In this document: piece after piece, positions 4,574 to 8,856 of the stretch | Position numbering within the stretch: the stretch's first letter is position 1 | Layout: every line of letters begins with the position of its first letter | Assembly (NCBI GenBank): GCA_937888775.1 | Contig: CALAQT010000219.1 | Location: 1-8,856 of the forward strand | Reading direction: 5' to 3' | Source of the DNA: an uncultured Actinomycetes bacterium | Lineage (GTDB): Bacteria > Actinomycetota > Thermoleophilia > Solirubrobacterales > Solirubrobacteraceae | Length of the DNA: 8,856 nucleotides | Program-made: the position numbers and the translations under genes | Notes under the pieces: model-generated | Databases searched by the model: none | What the model saw: the letters and a program-made list of their open reading frames with translations, nothing else | What the model was told of the DNA's origin: nothing

Positions 4574-6859
4574 TCAAGCGGCCGCCGAAGAGACGGCGGC
4601 GGGCTCGAGCGCGACCGCCAGCACCTCATCGATCGTCATCGCCATGTGGAACGTCATCGCTTCACGAACTTCCTCGGGGACGTCGTCGAGGTCACCGCGG
4701 TTTCGCTCGGGTAGGACCACATCCGTGAGCCCGGCCGCGTGGGCGGCGAGCACCTTCTGCTTGAGGCCGCCGATCGGCAGCACGCGACCCTGGAGCGTCA
4801 CCTCACCGGTCATTCCGACGGTATGGCGCACGGGCCGCCCGCTGAGCAGCGAGGTCAGTGCCGTTACCATCGTCACGCCGGCGCTCGGGCCGTCCTTGGG
4901 GATCGCGCCCGCCGGCACGTGGACGTGGAATGAGCGGTCCTCGAACTGCGTGGGGTCGATATCCAGGTCGGCCGTGTGGCCTCGGACGTAGGAGAGTGCG
5001 ATCTGCGCCGACTCCTTCATCACGTCGCCCAGCTGGCCGGTCAGCGTCAGCCCGGGCTTGCCCGGCATCGCCGTCGCCTCGACGAACAGCACGTCGCCGC
5101 CGGCGCCGGTGACCGCCAGTCCGGTCGCGACGCCCGGCACCGCGGTCCGAATCGCCGACTCCTGGAAGTGGCGCTGGCGCCCGAGCGCGTCGCGGATCTG
5201 CTCAAGGTCGATCACGACCGGGGCCGTGACCTTCTCCGCGGCGATCTTCGTCGCGGTCTTGCGCAGCAGCGTCCCGAGGTCGCGCTCGAGCTGGCGGACG
5301 CCGGCCTCACGCGTGTACTCGGTGGTGACGGTGTTCAGCATCTCGTCGGTGATCTCGACCTCACCGTCGCGCAGGCCGTTGCGCTCCAGCTGCCTCGGCC
5401 ACAGATACCCACGGGCGATCGCTACCTTCTCCGAGGTGGTGTAGCCGTCGAAGCGGATCACCTCCATCCGGTCCAGCAGCGGTCCGGGGATACTGTCGGC
5501 CACGTTGGCGGTCGCGATGAACATCACGCCGCTCAGGTCGAGCTCCAGGTCGAGGTAATGATCGCGGAACGAATGGTTCTGGGCCGGATCGAGCACCTCG
5601 AGCAGGGCCGCGCTGGGGTCGCCGCGCCAGTCAGCGCCGACCTTGTCGACCTCGTCGAGCATGATCACCGGGTTCATCGTGCCGGCGTCGCGCAGAGCCC
5701 TGACCAGCCGCCCGGGGAGGGCGCCGATGTACGTGCGCCGATGACCGCGGATCTCGGCCTCGTCACGGACGCCGCCGAGCGACATGCGCACGAACTTGCG
5801 GCCGGTGGCCCGGGCGATTGACTCACCGATCGAGGTCTTGCCGGTGCCGGGAGGGCCGATCAGCGTCAGGATCGCTCCCGAGCGCTTGTCCTCGGTGATT
5901 CCGCGGTCGACGCGCAGCTTCTTGACCGCGATGTACTCGACGATCCGGTCCTTGACGTCCTCCAGCCCGGCGTGGTCCTCGTCCAGGACGGTGCGGGCGT
6001 TGACAGGGTCCAGCCGCTCCTCGGAGTTCTTAGACCACGGCACCGCGATCAGCCAGTCCAGGTAGGTGCGGATCACGCTGGACTCGGCGCTCTGCTCGCC
6101 CATCTTCTCGAGCCGTCCGAGCTCCTTCTCGGCCTGCTCGCGAGCGTGATCGGGCATTCCGGCCTGTTCGATCTTGGTCCGGTACTCCTCGACCACCGAA
6201 GCGTCGTCCTCGTCGAGCTCCTTGCGGATCGAGTCCATCTGCTTGCGCAAGAAGTACTCGCGCTGCTGCTTCTCCGCGCCGGACTCGACGTCCTCACGGA
6301 TCCGCTTGCGCACCTGCAGCTCGGCCAGCCGCTCGTGCTGATAGCCAAGGGCCAGCTCCAGCCGCTCGGTTACATCGACGGTCTGCAGCAGCCTGACCTT
6401 CTGCTCGTAGTTGAGATCGGGGCTGTAACCGCTCGTGTCGGCCAGCGGGCCCGGCTCGCTGATGCTCCGCAGGAAGGCGGAGATGCGGCCGTCATCGCCT
6501 CGCACCTCGAGGATCTCCTCCACCACGGCGCGGTACTCACGCTCCAGGTTGCGTGTCTTGCCATCGACGGGAACGGGGTCGGGCTGCTCGTTGACCTCGA
6601 CGAACAGCCGTCCGTCGGGGAAAGTCTGGGCAGCACCGGCGACGCCACGATGGAGTCCCTGAAGCGAGACCGCGCGACCCCCGCCCGGCAGGCGGACGCG
6701 GTCGTTGATCTCGGCGACGGTGCCGACGGCGGCAAATTCGTTCTCGTGACGCGGCACCAGCAGCACGCGTTCCTCCTCGCCGGTGTCCACGGCGAGCGTA
6801 AGCGTCATGCCCGGGAAGACGACGATGTCGTCGAGCGGGACCAAGAGAAGGCGACTCAT
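4574..6859 (-). CDS. lon: ATP-dependent Lon protease
   Basis: Lon is a homo-oligomeric cytoplasmic AAA+ protease that unfolds and degrades damaged proteins and some regulators. At 761 residues the gene is full length for bacterial Lon (E. coli 784). The N-terminal LON substrate domain starts [17 protein letters not shown] and runs to about residue 190; a charged coiled-coil-like stretch follows (about 185-260). The AAA+ module has Walker A GPPGTGKT (335-342), Walker [10 protein letters not shown] (398-406) and the sensor region [12 protein letters not shown] (near 520). The C-terminal protease domain carries PKDGPSAG with the catalytic Ser659 and, 43 residues on, Lys702 in [10 protein letters not shown], the Ser-Lys dyad. 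ATG 6857-6859 is chosen; a TTG one codon earlier is unlikely. The ribosome site is weak (GTGAAG). Control probably lies in the AT-rich upstream region. Confidence 0.97.
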   Translation of the reverse strand: MSRLLLVPLDDIVVFPGMTLTLAVDTGEEERVLLVPRHENEFAAVGTVAEINDRVRLPGGGRAVSLQGLHRGVAGAAQTFPDGRLFVEVNEQPDPVPVDGKTRNLEREYRAVVEEILEVRGDDGRISAFLRSISEPGPLADTSGYSPDLNYEQKVRLLQTVDVTERLELALGYQHERLAELQVRKRIREDVESGAEKQQREYFLRKQMDSIRKELDEDDASVVEEYRTKIEQAGMPDHAREQAEKELGRLEKMGEQSAESSVIRTYLDWLIAVPWSKNSEERLDPVNARTVLDEDHAGLEDVKDRIVEYIAVKKLRVDRGITEDKRSGAILTLIGPPGTGKTSIGESIARATGRKFVRMSLGGVRDEAEIRGHRRTYIGALPGRLVRALRDAGTMNPVIMLDEVDKVGADWRGDPSAALLEVLDPAQNHSFRDHYLDLELDLSGVMFIATANVADSIPGPLLDRMEVIRFDGYTTSEKVAIARGYLWPRQLERNGLRDGEVEITDEMLNTVTTEYTREAGVRQLERDLGTLLRKTATKIAAEKVTAPVVIDLEQIRDALGRQRHFQESAIRTAVPGVATGLAVTGAGGDVLFVEATAMPGKPGLTLTGQLGDVMKESAQIALSYVRGHTADLDIDPTQFEDRSFHVHVPAGAIPKDGPSAGVTMVTALTSLLSGRPVRHTVGMTGEVTLQGRVLPIGGLKQKVLAAHAAGLTDVVLPERNRGDLDDVPEEVREAMTFHMAMTIDEVLAVALEPAAVSSAAA
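4581..4600 (-). terminator. Perfect 7-bp hairpin inside the last codons of lon
   Basis: GCCGCCG (4581-4587) pairs with CGGCGGC (4594-4600) around the loop AAGAGA. On the lon strand this lies in the final Ala-Val-Ser-Ser-Ala-Ala-Ala codons, four bases before the stop. It may be part of the transcript end, or simply the result of alanine codons on both sides of Ser-Ser. Confidence 0.3.
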
Positions 6860-6975
6860 CAAGTCTTCACTTTCGGTAGTTGCTTATTTAGAATAAGTGG
6901 AAGGATACCACGACGAACGTCGGATACCGAACAGGATCTTAGTCGGTAGCACTGAGATTATCCCGGTCGGGCTGT
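6860..6975 (-). promoter_or_regulatory. AT-rich lon control region
   Basis: This 116-base gap is markedly richer in A and T than the rest of the window. On the lon strand TATCCT (plus-strand 6902-6907) is a fair -10 candidate; a TTCGGT lies 18 bases upstream as a weak -35. The resulting start of transcription would fall in or next to the palindrome at 6883-6897, a classic operator position. Two GGATACC copies (6903-6909, 6922-6928) and a GGATCTT (6934-6940) lie upstream of the palindrome, and TCGGTAG occurs at 6873-6879 and 6943-6949. I see neither the HspR HAIR sequence nor a full CIRCE element, both known at actinobacterial or other heat-shock genes. Confidence 0.45.
6883..6897. promoter_or_regulatory. 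Palindrome, candidate operator of lon
   Basis: CTTATTTAGAATAAG is a perfect inverted repeat of six bases (CTTATT/AATAAG) with a three-base spacer, 23 bases upstream of the lon ATG. In such GC-rich DNA a 15-base AT-rich palindrome is unlikely to be neutral. It could bind a dimeric repressor; the regulator is not identifiable from here. Confidence 0.45.
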
Positions 6976-7053
6976 GTGCGCTTGTCTCGCGCGCCAGATC
7001 GGCGCGAAATCCCTGCCGACCGCGCGCGTTCACATCTGGGATCATGCGTGCCG

Positions 7054-7353
7054 ATGGCCCAGACCGACAGACGCATCGGCGAGCCCGTGCGCGACGTGCT
7101 CGCTGCCGAGGAGTTCGGCGTACCCGCCCCGGACCCCAGCCTTCACCACGGGCCGATCACCCTGCCCGAGGATCCGTCTGGCATCGTCGAGCCCCACGAC
7201 GTGCTGGCGGCCGAGGAGTTCGCGATGCCGGCGCCGCTGCCGGGCCGCGGCGGCAGCGCCAGCCAACGCCAGCCTTCACGCCTTACGCTCGTGATCGCCG
7301 CAATCGCGTTGCTGACGGCGATCTGGGTCGCGCGGCGGCTGCTGCGGGGCTGA
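7054..7353 (+). CDS. Small tail-anchored membrane protein with a duplicated DVLAAEEFxxPAP motif
   Basis: This encodes 99 residues with no family I can name. Residues 1-77 are hydrophilic, acidic and Pro/Ala-rich. The same 13-residue motif occurs twice, DVLAAEEFGVPAP (14-26) and DVLAAEEFAMPAP (49-61), exactly 35 residues apart and joined by a PxxLPEDPSGIVEPH-type stretch. Residues 78-93 (LTLVIAAIALLTAIWV) form one hydrophobic segment followed by ARRLLRG, so the protein is probably anchored by its C-terminus with the repeats in the cytoplasm (positive-inside rule). I place the start at ATG 7054 (MAQTDRRIGEP), since residues upstream in the open frame look non-coding; the Shine-Dalgarno is weak. 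It is divergent from lon and ends 6 bases from the converging dihydrolipoamide dehydrogenase gene. The protein reads as genuine because the repeat is conserved at protein level despite different codons. Confidence 0.72.
   Translation: MAQTDRRIGEPVRDVLAAEEFGVPAPDPSLHHGPITLPEDPSGIVEPHDVLAAEEFAMPAPLPGRGGSASQRQPSRLTLVIAAIALLTAIWVARRLLRG
7093..7236 (+). repeat. Two copies of a 39-base coding repeat, 105 bases apart
   Basis: Copies at 7093-7131 and 7198-7236 encode DVLAAEEF followed by GVPAP or AMPAP. Many third positions differ (for example GTGCTCGCTGCC versus GTGCTGGCGGCC), so the amino acids have been kept while the codons drifted. This indicates an old internal duplication held by selection on the protein. 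Confidence 0.75.
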
Positions 7354-7359
7354 CGCGCG

Positions 7360-8856
7360 TTAGCGCCGCGCCGCTCGCTGGGCCATCAGATCGGTGATCG
7401 TGCCGGTCGCCATCTCGGCTGCGAACCCGACGGTCTCCGACAAAGTGGGGTGAGGGTGGATGGTGAGCGCCAGGTCCTCGGCGTCGGCGCCCATCTCGAG
7501 CGCGTGGATGACCTCGGCGATCAGCTCTCCGGCGCCCACGCCGACGATGCCGGCCCCCAGTACCCGCTGGGAACCGGGCTCCAGCAGGAGCTTGGTCAGG
7601 CCGTCGTCGCGGCCGAGCGCCAGGGCACGACCTGACGCCGCCCAGGGGAACACCGCCTTCTCGAACTCGATCCCGTCGGCGCGGGCGGTGGTCTCGGTCA
7701 GGCCCATCCAGGCGATCTCCGGGTCGGTGTAGGCGACCGACGGGATCGCCCGCGGGTCGAACTCCACCCCGGGGACCCCCGCGATCGCCTCGGCGGCGAC
7801 CTTGCCCTCGTGCGTGGCCTTGTGGGCGAGCATCGGTTCGCCGACGATGTCGCCGATCGCGTAGATCGACGGCACGTTGGTCCGCATCTGGCGATCGACC
7901 GCGATGAAGCCGCGGCCATCGACTGACACGCCCGCCCGCTCGGCGTCGATCGCGTGGCCGTTGGGGCGGCGACCGATCGCCACCAGGACCTGATCGAACA
8001 TCTGTGAGCCGGCGCCCTCGAGCTCGACCTTGAGCCCGTTCTTCTGCGCCTTGATCGAGCCGACCCGGGTACCGAGGTGGATCGCCTTGTAGCGGGTGGA
8101 GATCCGCTTCTGCAGCGGGCGCACCAGGTCCTTATCGCAGCCGGGGATCAGCTGGTCGAGCATCTCGACGACGGTGACCTGGGAGCCGAGCGCGTCATAC
8201 ACCGTCGCCATCTCCAGCCCGATGATCCCGCCACCGATCACCAGCAGCCGCTTGGGGATCTCCGCCGGGGAGAGCGCGCCGGTCGAGTCGATGATCCGCG
8301 GGTCGTCGGGGAGATCAGCCAGCCAGGCGGCCTCGGATCCGGCCGCGATGACGCAGTGGTCAAACGAGACCGTGCGGTCACCGACCGCGACCGTGTCAGG
8401 GCCGGCAAAGCGCGCCTCGCCGGTGATCACCTCAACCTTGCGCTGCTTGGCCAGCCCGGTCAGGCCGCCGGTCAGCTTGGCCACGACCGAGGCCTTCCAG
8501 GCGATCAGGGACTCGACGTCGACCTGGGGCGCGGAGAACTTGATCCCGTGCGCGGCCATCTCCTCGGTCTCGGCGATCACCCGCGCGGCGTGCAGCAGTG
8601 CTTTGGAGGGAATGCAGCCGACGTTCAGACAGACGCCGCCAAGCGTGTCGTAGCGTTCGATCAGGATCGTCTTGAGGCCGAGGTCGGCGGCCCGGAACGC
8701 GGCCGTGTAGCCGCCGGGGCCCGAGCCGATCACCACCACCTGGGCGTCGTGCGCGCCGGCGCCCTCGCCGGAGACGGCGGGCGGGGGAGGCGCTGCCTCG
8801 CGCGTCACCTTCGCCTCGGGCTGCGCGGTGGCCGCGGGCTGCCTGGTGGCCTCGGG
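7360..8856 (-). CDS. lpdA: Dihydrolipoamide dehydrogenase (E3), 5' end outside window
   Basis: E3 reoxidises the dihydrolipoyl groups of 2-oxoacid dehydrogenase complexes (pyruvate, 2-oxoglutarate, branched-chain) and of glycine cleavage, using FAD and NAD+. Numbered from the GTG at 8806-8808, it shows the FAD site VVVIGSGPGGYTAA (24-37), the redox disulfide GGVCLNVGCIPSK (C60, C65), the NAD site VIGGGIIGLE (190-199), the second FAD motif YAIGD (316-320) and the C-terminal HPHPTLSE (451-458) with the His453/Glu458 catalytic pair. The frame does not stop before the GTG: it continues to the window edge as PEATRQPAATAQPEAK, an Ala/Pro-rich linker. Such linkers join an N-terminal lipoyl domain to E3 in some bacteria, so the true start is probably beyond 8856 and the GTG internal. 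A fusion to another lipoyl protein is the alternative. Confidence 0.95.
   Translation of the reverse strand, partial: PEATRQPAATAQPEAKVTREAAPPPPAVSGEGAGAHDAQVVVIGSGPGGYTAAFRAADLGLKTILIERYDTLGGVCLNVGCIPSKALLHAARVIAETEEMAAHGIKFSAPQVDVESLIAWKASVVAKLTGGLTGLAKQRKVEVITGEARFAGPDTVAVGDRTVSFDHCVIAAGSEAAWLADLPDDPRIIDSTGALSPAEIPKRLLVIGGGIIGLEMATVYDALGSQVTVVEMLDQLIPGCDKDLVRPLQKRISTRYKAIHLGTRVGSIKAQKNGLKVELEGAGSQMFDQVLVAIGRRPNGHAIDAERAGVSVDGRGFIAVDRQMRTNVPSIYAIGDIVGEPMLAHKATHEGKVAAEAIAGVPGVEFDPRAIPSVAYTDPEIAWMGLTETTARADGIEFEKAVFPWAASGRALALGRDDGLTKLLLEPGSQRVLGAGIVGVGAGELIAEVIHALEMGADAEDLALTIHPHPTLSETVGFAAEMATGTITDLMAQRAARR

Noticed and set aside
6860..6900. HspR HAIR operator (CTTGAGT-N7-ACTCAAG) at lon
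   Set aside because: The palindrome present is CTTATT-N3-AATAAG, which has different arms and spacing.
5972..6949. 325-codon plus-strand open frame opposite lon
   Set aside because: It mirrors Lon codons (Leu/Val/Asp/Gly-rich shadow composition), has no recognisable motif, and ends just past the lon start. The same applies to the 4976-5821 frame.
6945..6966. CIRCE-like half site (GTAGCACTG) upstream of lon
   Set aside because: Only one half resembles TTAGCACTC, with two mismatches; the second inverted half at the nine-base spacing is missing.
8096..8653. 185-codon plus-strand frame opposite lpdA
   Set aside because: It is the antisense shadow of the E3 gene; Ser/Thr/Pro-rich with no domain.

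Overview
The window is a GC-rich chromosomal segment from a free-living bacterium, most likely an actinomycete-type lineage. Thermoleophilia/Solirubrobacterales is my best guess. The basis is very high third-position GC, GTG starts, a Thr/Ser-rich lipoprotein with a C-terminal domain resembling DUF6636, and a small Cys4 protein of a kind I associate with those groups. I see no integrase, transposase, tRNA, rRNA or CRISPR array.

Left part (1-1760, plus strand): the 3' end of a large FAD/Fe-S D-lactate-dehydrogenase-type oxidoreductase, whose last 30 conserved codons lie behind an in-frame TAA. Then comes a 63-residue Cys4 protein, a short minus-strand stretch resembling the end of a degraded gene, and a secreted S53 (sedolisin/kumamolisin) peptidase gene. 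That last gene keeps its signal peptide, most of its propeptide and its C-terminal tail but has lost the catalytic core. This kilobase is visibly decaying, or badly assembled, while everything to its right looks intact.

Middle (1776-4503): a perfect 11-bp hairpin separates the peptidase remnant from a minus-strand pair, a succinate-semialdehyde dehydrogenase (gabD) followed by a DUF488 protein. A 73-bp divergent gap separates gabD from a plus-strand lipoprotein with six cysteines in its C-terminal domain.

Right part (4539-8856): an intact ATP-dependent Lon protease on the minus strand. Its upstream region is an AT-rich island with a 15-bp palindrome and short direct repeats. Next is a small plus-strand gene for a tail-anchored membrane protein with two copies of a DVLAAEEFxxPAP motif. 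It converges on a minus-strand dihydrolipoamide dehydrogenase (E3), whose reading frame continues past the window edge through an Ala/Pro-rich linker, suggesting an N-terminal lipoyl domain.

The genes do not form one pathway. Lactate oxidation, GABA/succinate-semialdehyde oxidation and the 2-oxoacid dehydrogenase E3 are central carbon metabolism; Lon is protein quality control. I found no convincing new multi-gene system. The best leads are the duplicated-motif tail-anchored protein, the lon control region, the interrupted dehydrogenase and the gutted S53 peptidase.
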